This document shows, in pieces, positions 17,894 through 26,790 of a DNA stretch of 64,000 nt (position 1 is its first letter; every line of letters begins with the position of its first letter). The notes beneath the pieces were generated by a model. That model made no database searches. It was given only the letters and a program-made list of their open reading frames with translations, and was not told the origin of the DNA. Source of the DNA: Flavobacterium notoginsengisoli (GTDB lineage Bacteria; Bacteroidota; Bacteroidia; Flavobacteriales; Flavobacteriaceae); NCBI RefSeq assembly GCF_014207905.1, contig NZ_JACHLB010000002.1, positions 620,001 through 684,000 of the forward strand. The letters are read 5' to 3'. Both the position numbers and the translations under genes were made by a program.

Positions 17894-18199
17894 AGTTCTG
17901 TAAGTTTTTTGTGAGATATTTTTCACTGTAGTAAAACTAAAGTGATGATATCATGGAAAATAGAATTTATAGAATGCAAAATTAAGTAAAAATATGTAAA
18001 ATACTTAGTGAAAATTCATTATTTACTGGTTTTGACTGAGATTTATTTATCCTATAATAAACTCAAATATTTAGTTGATTTTTATAAATAATTTATGAAA
18101 AAACTATCGATTTTTAAGGCTTTACGCATTAGTTTTGACTAAATTTGAATATTAAAATACCTTGAAAATCAATAAAAATCGATTATAAATTTCGAAAAA
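17894..18199. other. Divergent intergenic region, possible promoters
   Basis: No gene is seen in these 306 bases between ilvE and mnmD. TAAATTTG at 18140-18147 on the plus strand and TAATTTTG at 17984-17977 on the minus strand fit the Bacteroidota TAnnTTTG -7 element. Neither has a clear TTTG at the -33 position, so both are weak candidates. Confidence 0.35.
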
Positions 18200-18862
18200 G
18201 TGAAAAGAGAAATAATTAAAACGCTAGATGGCTCAACTACAATTCGTTTGCCAGAATGGGATGAATGTTATCATTCTAAACACGGCGCGATTCAAGAAGC
18301 AAAACACGTATTTATAAAAAACGGACTTTCTTTGTTTGAAAAACCAATTAGTATATTGGAGATCGGTTTTGGTACAGGATTAAATGCTTTTATTACTTTT
18401 TTAGAAGCCATTAAAAAAAATCAAAAAATCGATTACGTTGGAGTAGAAGCTTATCCAGTTGACGCCGATGAAATTTTAGAAATGAATTATGCCGAAGAAT
18501 TAAATGCATTGGAATTTAGTAACATTTTTGAGAAAATGCATAAATCGAAATGGAACGAAAAAATAGAAATTTGCGACCAGTTCTCGTTAACCAAAAGGAA
18601 ACAATTTTTTGATGAAATAGACGATTTTGAAATTTTTGATTTGATTTACTTTGATGCCTTCGGATACAGAGTGCAGCCGGAGCTTTGGAGTACAGAAATT
18701 TTTCAGAAAATGTACAATAGTTTAAAACCTAATGGAGTTTTAGTTACCTATGCAGCCCGCGGAGTTGTTAAAAGAAGTATGATTTCTGTAGGATTTACCG
18801 TAGAAAAATTAGCTGGTCCTCCTGGTAAAAGAGAAATGTTTAGAGCCACTAAAAGCCTTTAA
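18200..18862 (+). CDS. mnmD: tRNA mnm5s2U34 methyltransferase MnmD
   Basis: A SAM-dependent methyltransferase of 220 residues that completes the mnm5s2U wobble base in tRNA. It contains the Rossmann loop EIGFGTGLNAF near residue 55, DYVGVEAYP near 82, and the DLIYFDAFGYRVQPELW segment with PNGVLVTYAARGVVKRSM. It lacks the FAD oxidase half of enterobacterial MnmC, as usual in Bacteroidota. The start codon is GTG. Confidence 0.87.
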   Translation: MKREIIKTLDGSTTIRLPEWDECYHSKHGAIQEAKHVFIKNGLSLFEKPISILEIGFGTGLNAFITFLEAIKKNQKIDYVGVEAYPVDADEILEMNYAEELNALEFSNIFEKMHKSKWNEKIEICDQFSLTKRKQFFDEIDDFEIFDLIYFDAFGYRVQPELWSTEIFQKMYNSLKPNGVLVTYAARGVVKRSMISVGFTVEKLAGPPGKREMFRATKSL

Positions 18863-19030
18863 AAATGAGTTGTTTAGAATGATTCTATATTGATTTATAT
18901 GTTTTAAGAAAACGTATTCGTTGCTAAACTTTTGAAAAAAAATAGTTAAAAATGAAATTTATGTTTGTTAATTGTTTAAATTTGGCTCGAGTTTAAAAAA
19001 TTAGATAACCCCCGAAAATCTTATTTTATT

Positions 19031-19228
19031 ATGTCAAAAATGATGTTTGATTACACGAAATCAATACTTGAAAGAGTTAGTTTCGATCCGATACTTTTCT
19101 GCAAAGAGTTAGAAAAAGCTATCAAGACACTGTTACCTTACGAAATGGAGCAATTACAAGAATGGTTATTAAGTTTTGTAATCGAAAAACCAGAATTAAA
19201 ACAAAGTCTACTACTAATTAAAGTATAA
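19031..19228 (+). CDS. Small conserved-looking hypothetical protein
   Basis: A 65-residue acidic helical protein (KELEKAIKTLLPYEMEQLQE, then WLLSFVIEKPEL). It has its own terminator and normal codon use. No motif is recognised. Confidence 0.6.
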   Translation: MSKMMFDYTKSILERVSFDPILFCKELEKAIKTLLPYEMEQLQEWLLSFVIEKPELKQSLLLIKV

Positions 19229-19256
19229 AAAAAGGAGCCAATTTGGCTCCTTTTTT
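19228..19256. terminator. Bidirectional terminator
   Basis: An A-run with GGAGCCA pairs with TGGCTCC and a T-run around a tight loop, between the 65-residue gene and oxyR, which converge. Confidence 0.8.
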
Positions 19257-19258
19257 AT

Positions 19259-20203
19259 TTACGCTTTCTTTTGTAGCGGACTTATGATTTGAACGTTCTG
19301 AAAAACAATTGCGCCCTTTACAACGCCAGCAATTGTAGATCGGATTGCGTCAATGATTTGCATTTTTAATTCGCTCTTTGGGTAAATCAAACTTACCTCT
19401 CGAGCAGGTTTTGGTTCCTTAAAGTTTCGAAGTTTCAGTTTATCGGATTCTTTTAAGTCTAAGGTGTGCAAGTACGGAAGTAATGTTGTGCCTAAACCTT
19501 CGTCGGCTAATTTAATTAAGGTTTCAAAACTACCGCTTTGAATCTGGAAATTACTCTGATCGGCATCAGAAACACTTTTGCAAAGATTTAAAATGCCATC
19601 TCTAAAACAATGCCCGTCTTGCAAGAGCAAAATTTCGTTTAGATTTAAATCAGAAACCTCCAATTCTTGTTTCCCAAAAACAGCATGTTGTTCTGGAATG
19701 TAAGCTACAAAAGGTTCGAAATACAAAACGATTTCTTTAATCTTTTCATCTTCTAGTGGAGTAGCAGCAATTGCAGCATCTAAATGACCGTTTTTAAGCT
19801 TTACAATAATTTCTTCTGTATTAAGCTCCTCAATTAAAAGTTTAACTTTTGGATATTTTTTAATGAAATTATTCAAAAACATAGGCAGAAGCGTTGGCAT
19901 AATTGTCGGAATAATTCCTAAGCGAAATTCTCCTCCAATAAAACCTTTCTGCTGTTCTACAATATCTTTAATACGATCAGCTTCATTAACAATGTTTTTT
20001 GCCTGATTTACTATTTTCTGACCAATATCAGTAAGTTGAATAGGTTTTTTGCTTCTGTCAAATATTAAGATATTGAGCTCTTCTTCAATCTTTTGTATTT
20101 GCATACTTAATGTTGGCTGTGTTACAAAGCATTTTTCGGCTGCAAGTGTGAAGTTTTTGTGTTCGGCAACTGCTAACACATATTGTAATTGAGTTATAGT
20201 CAT
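19259..20203 (-). CDS. oxyR: OxyR-type peroxide-sensing LysR regulator
   Basis: A LysR-family regulator of 314 residues with a winged helix-turn-helix at 1-60 (FTLAAEKCFVTQPTLSMQI) and a substrate-like domain behind it. The OxyR redox pair is present as LLQDGHCFRDGILNLCKS. The cysteines fall at residues 199 and 208, the same numbers as in the E. coli protein. It is transcribed divergently from dps, a classic OxyR target, with about 105 bases between the start codons. Confidence 0.92.
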   Translation of the reverse strand: MTITQLQYVLAVAEHKNFTLAAEKCFVTQPTLSMQIQKIEEELNILIFDRSKKPIQLTDIGQKIVNQAKNIVNEADRIKDIVEQQKGFIGGEFRLGIIPTIMPTLLPMFLNNFIKKYPKVKLLIEELNTEEIIVKLKNGHLDAAIAATPLEDEKIKEIVLYFEPFVAYIPEQHAVFGKQELEVSDLNLNEILLLQDGHCFRDGILNLCKSVSDADQSNFQIQSGSFETLIKLADEGLGTTLLPYLHTLDLKESDKLKLRNFKEPKPAREVSLIYPKSELKMQIIDAIRSTIAGVVKGAIVFQNVQIISPLQKKA

Positions 20204-20275
20204 GTTGATAGTAATTTGTGATGCAAAAATAAGAAAATATAATTTTTATTTATATTTATTTTATGAAAGTTACTT

Positions 20276-20283
20276 TAATTTTG
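20276..20283 (+). promoter_or_regulatory. Candidate dps promoter -7 element
   Basis: TAATTTTG matches TAnnTTTG and lies 26 bases before the dps start. No clear -33 TTTG is seen, which would fit a promoter that needs OxyR as activator. Confidence 0.45.
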
Positions 20284-20309
20284 TAGTAAATTAGTGTAAA
20301 AAAGAGATT

Positions 20310-20789
20310 ATGAAAACAAATATTTTAGGATTACCTGTAAAAGAATCAGAATTATTAGTAAAAGAACTGAATGTGCTTTTGTCAAATTTTCAAGTATATT
20401 ATCAAAATTTGAGAGGAATTCATTGGAACATTCGTGGTAAACGTTTTTTTGATTTACATGTAAAATTCGAAGAATTATATACTGATGCGCAATTAAAAAT
20501 AGATATGATAGCCGAAAGAGTTTTGACAATTGGAGGAACACCTTTGCATACTTTTGACGACTATATCAAAAACAATAAATTGACTGTTGGAAAAAACATT
20601 TCTAATGATGAAAAAGCTGTTCAGCTAATTGTTCATTCTTTGTCAGATCTATTGAAAATTGAAAGAGAAATATTAAACAAATCTGACGAAATCAATGATG
20701 AAGGAACCAATTCTATGATGAGTGACTTCATTTCAGAACAAGAAAAAACAATCTGGATGATGAATGCATGGCTTGAAGAGACTCTTTAA
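20310..20789 (+). CDS. dps: Dps family DNA-binding ferroxidase
   Basis: A 159-residue ferritin-like protein that stores iron and protects DNA by oxidising Fe(II) with peroxide. The ferroxidase region reads HWNIRGKRFFDLHVKFEELY then DAQLKIDMIAERVLTIGG, supplying the His, Asp and Glu ligands. It assembles as a dodecamer in the cytoplasm. It is divergent from oxyR, so peroxide induction is likely. Confidence 0.92.
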   Translation: MKTNILGLPVKESELLVKELNVLLSNFQVYYQNLRGIHWNIRGKRFFDLHVKFEELYTDAQLKIDMIAERVLTIGGTPLHTFDDYIKNNKLTVGKNISNDEKAVQLIVHSLSDLLKIEREILNKSDEINDEGTNSMMSDFISEQEKTIWMMNAWLEETL

Positions 20790-20812
20790 GTTATTGTTTT
20801 TTAGTAAATTAT

Positions 20813-20848
20813 AAGCAGAACGGCATAAAAATTGCGTTCTGCTTTTTT
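20813..20848 (+). terminator. Intrinsic terminator of dps
   Basis: AAGCAGAACG pairs with CGTTCTGCTT over a 12-base loop and a T-run follows. Confidence 0.78.
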
Positions 20849-20911
20849 GTTTATGTTAAATTTCTATAAAAATTTCTTTGATTTTATTTGTTTAACGCTA
20901 TTTTTGTTTTG

Positions 20912-21193
20912 ATGAAATTCGTAGCCCGCATATTATTATTCATATTCATTGCTTTCTTATCGACTCCAACAATTGTTCAGGCGTTAAAGAAAGGAAATGG
21001 CGCGGCTATATCTTTTAGTATTTCTGAAGAAGAAGTTCATAAAGAACTTAAAAACGTAGTTCATCCTACTATTTTAGAACATGAAGTTTTAATTCCGGTT
21101 TGCATCGAGAAGAAAACAATTATTTCTGAAAATATTGTAAAACTTGACAATATTTCTCCGAGCATATTTGCTCCACCTCCCAATTTAGTATAA
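20912..21193 (+). CDS. Small exported hypothetical protein
   Basis: A 93-residue protein with a signal peptide (about 1-24, RILLFIFIAFLSTPTIVQA) and a 69-residue mature part ending in a proline-rich tail (PSIFAPPPNLV). The ATG at 20912 was chosen over a TTG at 20888 because it places the signal peptide at the N-terminus. It has no recognised domain and lies before the SulP gene. Confidence 0.55.
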   Translation: MKFVARILLFIFIAFLSTPTIVQALKKGNGAAISFSISEEEVHKELKNVVHPTILEHEVLIPVCIEKKTIISENIVKLDNISPSIFAPPPNLV

Positions 21194-21277
21194 TACTTCC
21201 GATTATTTTGATCTTTAACCACATTTCATTTTTGAGATGCGGTAAATCTTTAATGAATAATTTTTTAGTATTGTATT

Positions 21278-22924
21278 ATGACAAAAAAAATCAATCTTTT
21301 TGCCAACCTTAAATCTGATTTTGCCTCAGGTTTAGTGGTTTTCTTGGTGGCTCTTCCGTTGTGTTTAGGTATTGCAATGGCTTCTGGAGCGCCATTATTT
21401 TCTGGAATTATTGCTGGTGTTGTGGGCGGTATCGTAGTTGGATATTTAAGCCAATCGCACATTAGTGTTTCAGGTCCAGCTGCTGGTTTAACAGCTATCG
21501 TTCTAACCGCTATAACCGATTTAGGAGCTTTTGATGTTTTTTTAATGTCAGTTTTTATTGCTGGATTGATTCAATTAGCTTTAGGATTCTTAAAAGCCGG
21601 AAGTATATCTAACTATTTTCCGACAAACGTAATTGAAGGAATGTTGGCAGGTATTGGAATTATCATTATTCTAAAACAAATACCGCATGCTTTTGGTTAC
21701 GATGCAGATTATGAAGGAGATCAAGCTTTTATACAAAATGATGGAAGTAATTCATTTTCATTTCTATTTGATGTTTTAAATCATATTCAATTAGGAGCGG
21801 TTGTGGTTACAGTTGTATCATTGATAATTTTGCTTTCTTGGGAAAGAGTTTCATTTCTAAAAAGAATAAAATTAGTTCCAGGCGCATTAGTTGCTGTAAT
21901 ACTTGGAGTGGTTTTAAACGAAATATTTATATCAACAGGAAGTAGTTTGGCAATCGCAAAAGAACATTTGGTTTCTTTGCCAGTTCCAAAATCTTTTGAT
22001 GATTTTAAATCGATTATTATCATGCCCAATTTTGCTTCAGTTACTAATCCTCAGGTTTGGGTTGTTGGTCTTACCATTGCAATTGTGGCTTCTATTGAAA
22101 CACTTTTATGTATCGAAGCTTCAGACAGAATGGATATTCAAAAACGATATACAGATACCAATGTTGAGCTGAGAGCACAAGGTATTGGAAATGTGGTTAG
22201 TTCGCTTTTAGGTGGACTTCCGATGACTTCTGTTGTGGTGCGTTCGTCGGCAAATAATAATGCAGGCGCAAAATCGAAAATGTCCACTATTATTCATGGT
22301 GTACTACTATTAATAAGTGTATTATCTATTCCGATGATTTTAAACAAAATTCCATTGGCAACTTTGGCTACGGTTTTGATCTTAGTTGGATATAAATTAG
22401 CTAAACCAGCAACCTTTATGCATTTCTGGAAAAAGGGGAAATACCAGTTTGTCCCTTTTATTGCAACTTTGGTCTTTGTCGTTGCGACAGATTTGCTAAA
22501 AGGTGTTGCGTTAGGAATTATCATTAGTATTATTTTTGTTTTAAGAGGAAATCTTAAGAGAGCCTACATATTCAAAAAAGAAGAATATGAGGATGGTGAT
22601 ATTATTCATATCGATTTAGCACAGGAGGTTTCATTTTTAAATAAAGCTGCTATCAAACAAACTTTAAGCGAGATTCCGGAAAATTCCAAATTAATTATCA
22701 ATGCGCATGATACGGAATATATTGCGCATGATGTATTAGATTTAATTCGTGAATTTAAAGAAACGAGAGCAATTGATGAAAATATCAAAGTGAAGCTAAA
22801 AGGCTTTAAAGAAGCTTACGAACTAGAAAATACGCCAGAAAATAATAATCATGTTACGATTGAACATTATTATGATGTGGCAAAAAGAGAAGTAGTTCAA
22901 AAAGAAGTTGTTAGAGGCGAATAA
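21278..22924 (+). CDS. SulP family inorganic anion transporter with STAS domain
   Basis: An inner-membrane anion transporter of 548 residues. About 11-14 hydrophobic segments cover residues 15-425, with the family signature QSHISVSGPAAGLTAIV near 65. A STAS regulatory domain follows (about 440-530). A beta-carbonic anhydrase gene starts 114 bases downstream. This pairing suggests bicarbonate uptake rather than sulphate, as in BicA-like and other SulP-carbonic anhydrase pairs, but the substrate is an inference from context. Confidence 0.88.
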   Translation: MTKKINLFANLKSDFASGLVVFLVALPLCLGIAMASGAPLFSGIIAGVVGGIVVGYLSQSHISVSGPAAGLTAIVLTAITDLGAFDVFLMSVFIAGLIQLALGFLKAGSISNYFPTNVIEGMLAGIGIIIILKQIPHAFGYDADYEGDQAFIQNDGSNSFSFLFDVLNHIQLGAVVVTVVSLIILLSWERVSFLKRIKLVPGALVAVILGVVLNEIFISTGSSLAIAKEHLVSLPVPKSFDDFKSIIIMPNFASVTNPQVWVVGLTIAIVASIETLLCIEASDRMDIQKRYTDTNVELRAQGIGNVVSSLLGGLPMTSVVVRSSANNNAGAKSKMSTIIHGVLLLISVLSIPMILNKIPLATLATVLILVGYKLAKPATFMHFWKKGKYQFVPFIATLVFVVATDLLKGVALGIIISIIFVLRGNLKRAYIFKKEEYEDGDIIHIDLAQEVSFLNKAAIKQTLSEIPENSKLIINAHDTEYIAHDVLDLIREFKETRAIDENIKVKLKGFKEAYELENTPENNNHVTIEHYYDVAKREVVQKEVVRGE

Positions 22925-23038
22925 TTAAAATAAGGCGCTTTTAAAGCGAAAGAAGTCTCAAAATTTAGGTAACTTTACATTCAAGTTCATTTTTTGAGAC
23001 TATTATAACTTAGAAATTACCACACAAAAAAGAAAAAA

Positions 23039-23674
23039 ATGAGAAAATTTTATGAGCAGTTATTAGAAAATAATAAAAAGTGGGTTGAAACTTCATTAGC
23101 AAAAGATCCTAATTATTTCGCTGATTTGGCAAAAGGGCAACAGCCTCCATTATTATGGATCGGGTGTTCTGACAGCCGTGTTCCTGCAAACGAAATTGTT
23201 GGTGCAAAACCAGGAGAAGTATTCGTTCACCGTAATATTGCCAACATGGTTGTACACTCTGATATGAATATGTTGAGTGTTTTAGATTATGCTGTAAATG
23301 TTTTGAAAATTAAACATATTATCGTGTGCGGACACTACGGATGCGGAGGTGTAAAAGCTGCAATGGGACATCAATCTGTTGGGATTATTGACAACTGGCT
23401 TCGTCACATTAAAGATGAATATCGTTTGCATGATAAATATTTGAATTCGATTGAGAACGAAGAAGAGCGTTTTAACGCTTTTGTTGAAATCAATACTAAA
23501 GAACAGGTTTACAACTTGGCAAAAACGTCAATTGTTCAGAATGCTTGGAAAAACGGACAAGATTTAATGCTTCACGGTTGGGTTTACGGATTAAATTCAG
23601 GTTTTGTAACCGATTTAGATGTAAATATCGCTTCGAACGATGAACTAGATGAAGTTTACCAATTGGATCTTTAA
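23039..23674 (+). CDS. Beta-class carbonic anhydrase
   Basis: A 211-residue zinc enzyme interconverting CO2 and bicarbonate. The ligands are visible: Cys43 in CSDSR with Asp45 and Arg47, and His99 and Cys102 in CGHYGCGG. Length and motif order are those of clade B beta-carbonic anhydrases. It follows the SulP transporter and probably works with it to hold or supply bicarbonate for carboxylases. Confidence 0.93.
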   Translation: MRKFYEQLLENNKKWVETSLAKDPNYFADLAKGQQPPLLWIGCSDSRVPANEIVGAKPGEVFVHRNIANMVVHSDMNMLSVLDYAVNVLKIKHIIVCGHYGCGGVKAAMGHQSVGIIDNWLRHIKDEYRLHDKYLNSIENEEERFNAFVEINTKEQVYNLAKTSIVQNAWKNGQDLMLHGWVYGLNSGFVTDLDVNIASNDELDEVYQLDL

Positions 23675-23681
23675 TAGATAG

Positions 23682-23718
23682 AAAAAAAATCGCCCTCTTA
23701 AAAAGGGCGATTTTTTTT
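23682..23718. terminator. Bidirectional terminator
   Basis: An A-run with TCGCCCT pairs with AGGGCGA and a T-run around a 7-base loop, between the convergent carbonic anhydrase and LETM1-related genes. Confidence 0.8.
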
Positions 23719-24919
23719 ATTCGTTTTCGTCTAAGTTTTCATTAAATGCTGATGGAAGCATTGTTGGAATAAACTTGATTAATATAGGCAGCAATAAACT
23801 TCCTCCTGGGAGTAAAAATATTGTCAGTGACGGAATGGTTTTACAAATATCTAAAAGCTGTTTTTTAACTTTTTTCTTCTCTTTTGCGTCTAAATCTCTA
23901 GTCGTAGAATATGCCAGTAAAACTACAAGTTCTTTACTTTGCATAATTTCTCTAATTAACCTGTTTTTGTTTCTAGTTATCAGTTTTACAACGCTATGCG
24001 TCATTTGATCATAGAAATGTTTAACAGGATTTGAGTAATTAAAATATGGAATCTTCTTTTTGTGAGTTGTAATAAAAGTATTAGTGGTATCCATACTTTT
24101 GGTTACAAAATCATCAGGAACTCCCATTGTGGTGCCTAAAGAATATAAAAAGTAAGCTTCTTCATTTTCTACAACACCATCGCTCCAAAGAGCCATTCCA
24201 GCCATATCAATTAGATAATATTGCTCCAATTTATTACTGAAATAATGTAATTGTAAGTTTTCTAAAGTATCAACGGTAACTTTTGAAAATTTAGAATATC
24301 GAATAGAAGCTTCAAAAAGCTTAATCAATAAATCGTCATGTTGTGATTTAACTGTTTTTGTTTTTAAAGCCAAACCAACTATTCCTAAAACTGTTTCTTC
24401 AATACGTTTTAAGTATTTTTCAGGAATTTCGCCATGTTCCAAATATTGTCTAAAAGCCAAAACATCAATAAACAATAAAGCATTGGTTACCAAATGCGAA
24501 AAGTTTTTGCTGATGATACTATCATTTGTTTGAACTCTTTGATCAATTATATTTTCAAGAGATAGGGAAGGAGTGTCTTTTGGTAACAAGATTTTAAACA
24601 AATTAAATCCTTCTGGATTCATTTGCTTATAAAACTTTAAAACTTCTGAAATGAAATTTTTAGGTTCCGAATTTCTTTTTTCTAGGCAGAAAACATGATA
24701 AAGCGTATTTAGTAACGCTGTCTTAGAAATTTCGGTTTTAAACCATCCTTTAATTGGAATTGGAATCTGCGAGTCTATAGCAATGATATGTCCATAAATA
24801 AATCCCGTTTCTCTTACTTTATAGTAAAAAGAATCTACAGTTTCAAAAGGAATCGCCTCTGAAAACTTTTGTTCACTAAAAAACTTATCTATCCAGCCTG
24901 GTGCTGATGGGTTAATCAT
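23717..24919 (-). CDS. LETM1-related biofilm-associated protein
   Basis: A protein of 400 residues matching the Bacteroidota family named LETM1-related biofilm-associated. The N-terminal 280 residues are helical and soluble. The C-terminal part (about 340-390) has the LETM1-like block KKKVKKQLLDICKTIPSLTI with a hydrophobic FLLPGGSLLLPILIKFIP segment that may touch the membrane. In mitochondria LETM1 handles K+/Ca2+ exchange; the bacterial role is unclear. Identification rests on remembered family sequence. Confidence 0.75.
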   Translation of the reverse strand: MINPSAPGWIDKFFSEQKFSEAIPFETVDSFYYKVRETGFIYGHIIAIDSQIPIPIKGWFKTEISKTALLNTLYHVFCLEKRNSEPKNFISEVLKFYKQMNPEGFNLFKILLPKDTPSLSLENIIDQRVQTNDSIISKNFSHLVTNALLFIDVLAFRQYLEHGEIPEKYLKRIEETVLGIVGLALKTKTVKSQHDDLLIKLFEASIRYSKFSKVTVDTLENLQLHYFSNKLEQYYLIDMAGMALWSDGVVENEEAYFLYSLGTTMGVPDDFVTKSMDTTNTFITTHKKKIPYFNYSNPVKHFYDQMTHSVVKLITRNKNRLIREIMQSKELVVLLAYSTTRDLDAKEKKKVKKQLLDICKTIPSLTIFLLPGGSLLLPILIKFIPTMLPSAFNENLDENE

Positions 24920-24981
24920 TGACTTAATTTTGCTGATGCAAAGCTATGTCTTTTTCTTGTTTTAGAATTAATTTTAAATGA

Positions 24982-25018
24982 AATAACCGCTATATTTTGT
25001 GAAAATATAACGGTTATT
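24982..25018 (-). terminator. Terminator-like hairpin after superoxide dismutase gene
   Basis: AATAACCG-C-TATATTTT pairs with AAAATATA-A-CGGTTATT with one internal mismatch and a 3-base loop, 11 bases past the stop of the minus-strand gene. Confidence 0.7.
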
Positions 25019-25028
25019 ATGATTTTTC

Positions 25029-25556
25029 TTATTTGATAATTCCTGCACAAGCAACTCTTCCTCCCGCATTTCCAGTTGGTTGAGTTGTAAAATCATCTGT
25101 TCCTGCGTGTACAATTAAACCTTTTCCAAGAATATCTTTGTTGCTGTCTCCGCATCCAATACACCATTCATCTGTAGTTAATGTGATAGAACCATTACCT
25201 TTTGCATCAGCAGTGAAGTTTCCGATATCTCCTTTATGGTATTCACCAACTCCCCATTTTCCATGTTTTTTAAATGTTGGGTTCCAGTGTCCGCCAGCAG
25301 AACTTCCATCTGCAGAGCTACAATCAGCTTTTTCATGAATGTGAATTGCATGTACTCCTGGCTCAAGTCCAGTCATTTTTGCAACAACGGTAACTTTGCC
25401 ATTTTTTTCTGTAAAAACAGCTGTTCCGCCAACCTTGCTATTGCTTTTTGGTTCTAAGGCAACAGTTAAAGTTTTTGCGTCATTTGATTTGTTATTTGTC
25501 TTACAGCCAACGATTAAAGCTGTAATTATAGCGAAAGAAACGATTAGTTTTTTCAT
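25029..25556 (-). CDS. Cu/Zn superoxide dismutase family lipoprotein
   Basis: A 175-residue protein converting superoxide to peroxide and oxygen. The N-terminus is a lipoprotein signal (IITALIVGCKTN, Cys at 18). Metal-site segments are HAIHIHEKADCSSADGSSAG, GGHWNPTFKKHGKWG and the C-terminal NAGGRVACAGII with the disulphide cysteine. The ATG at 25556 was preferred to one at 25568, since it starts the signal peptide. It probably sits in the periplasm, anchored to a membrane. Confidence 0.92.
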   Translation of the reverse strand: MKKLIVSFAIITALIVGCKTNNKSNDAKTLTVALEPKSNSKVGGTAVFTEKNGKVTVVAKMTGLEPGVHAIHIHEKADCSSADGSSAGGHWNPTFKKHGKWGVGEYHKGDIGNFTADAKGNGSITLTTDEWCIGCGDSNKDILGKGLIVHAGTDDFTTQPTGNAGGRVACAGIIK

Positions 25557-25773
25557 ATTTACGGGCATTTTTAATTAAAGATTAAGTAAATTTAACATAA
25601 AATAACGGAATACATTAGCTCTAAAAGTTAAAAAAAAGTCAAACTATACGTTATAATTTAATACCGATTGAGCACAAAACCCAAAAATATTGCTTAAATT
25701 CGTTATAGTTTCTATGTATTTTTTTAGAATCCATACTTCTTTAACTTGTTCATATTTAATGTTTAAGATTATG

Positions 25774-26211
25774 ATGAAAAAGATTTTTACCCTCGTTTTT
25801 TTTAGTTTAATATTGTTTTCCTGCAATAGTTCTAAAAACAAAAAAACTGATACTGCTTCGAAACTTGACGGCACTTGGGAACTAAATTATATTACTGGCC
25901 CTAGAATTACCTTTGACGGTCTCTATCCTAACAAAAAGCCTACTATAAATTTTGATACAAAAGAGAATAGGGTTTCAGGAAATAACAGTTGCAATTCTTA
26001 CACCGGTAAATTGGTTGTAACTGATAATAAAATTGATTTTACACAACCAATGGCAGTCACTAAGATGATGTGTATAGATAATCAAGGAGAGCAGGTTTAT
26101 ATGAATACTCTTCAAAAGATAACATCATTTGATATTACTGATGATGGTAAAACTTTAAATTTTATTTCTGGAGATATTGCCATGATGCGTTTTACCAAAA
26201 AAGAAAAATAA
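25774..26211 (+). CDS. META domain (HslJ-like) lipoprotein
   Basis: A protein of 145 residues starting with a lipoprotein signal (FFSLILFSCNSSKN, Cys at 15). The META domain follows: LDGTWELNYITGPRITF, then RVSGNNSCNSYTGKL and TKMMCIDNQGEQVYMNTL. These match the HslJ family, linked to heat shock and novobiocin resistance. The start at 25774 (or 25771) puts the signal first; an upstream ATG at 25690 does not. Confidence 0.82.
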   Translation: MKKIFTLVFFSLILFSCNSSKNKKTDTASKLDGTWELNYITGPRITFDGLYPNKKPTINFDTKENRVSGNNSCNSYTGKLVVTDNKIDFTQPMAVTKMMCIDNQGEQVYMNTLQKITSFDITDDGKTLNFISGDIAMMRFTKKEK

Positions 26212-26231
26212 TTCTATTTAATCTATATTTT

Positions 26232-26753
26232 ATGTCAGCTAAATTATCCGTTTTATTGTTAGTATGTTTTTTAAGTTTCCCCGCTTTGGCTCAACAGAAA
26301 ACTAAGAAAGAACTTAAGGCAGAAGAAGCTCAAAAAAAGCAAAAGGAAATTGAAGAATTGATTGATGCCAAGACTTTTGTTTTTGAAGCACAAAAAGTTA
26401 CTCCTCAAGGAGGAAGATTAATTATTTTAAATGATTATTCTTATTTCTTGAAATTTAATAGTGATACTGTTTCATGTGATTTACCCTTTTTTGGACGTGC
26501 TTTTAATGTGGGATACAATGGTGATGGCGGAATTAAATTTGAAGGTAAACCGGAAAATATTAAGGTCGGGAAAAAATCGAAAAACATTAATTTTCAGACA
26601 ACTGTAAAAGGACAGAACGATACTTATGATCTGATGTTTAGAATATTCTATAACGGAACGGCAACATTATCTGTAAATAGCAATAACAGAGCGCCAATTA
26701 GCTATGATGGAATTATCCGTGCTCCAGAAGAAAAGGAAAAAAAAGCGGAGTAA
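26232..26753 (+). CDS. DUF4251 domain exported protein
   Basis: A protein of 173 residues with a signal peptide (about 1-20, ending ALAQQ), a charged linker (KTKKELKAEEAQKKQKEIEE) and a beta-rich domain from about 48 matching DUF4251 (DAKTFVFEAQKVTPQGGR, then FGRAFNVGYNGDGGIKFEG). The function is unknown. It follows the META gene after 20 bases and is probably in the same operon. Confidence 0.78.
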   Translation: MSAKLSVLLLVCFLSFPALAQQKTKKELKAEEAQKKQKEIEELIDAKTFVFEAQKVTPQGGRLIILNDYSYFLKFNSDTVSCDLPFFGRAFNVGYNGDGGIKFEGKPENIKVGKKSKNINFQTTVKGQNDTYDLMFRIFYNGTATLSVNSNNRAPISYDGIIRAPEEKEKKAE

Positions 26754-26790
26754 TTTATTTAATAAACTTGTCGCAAATTTGTTGGAATGT

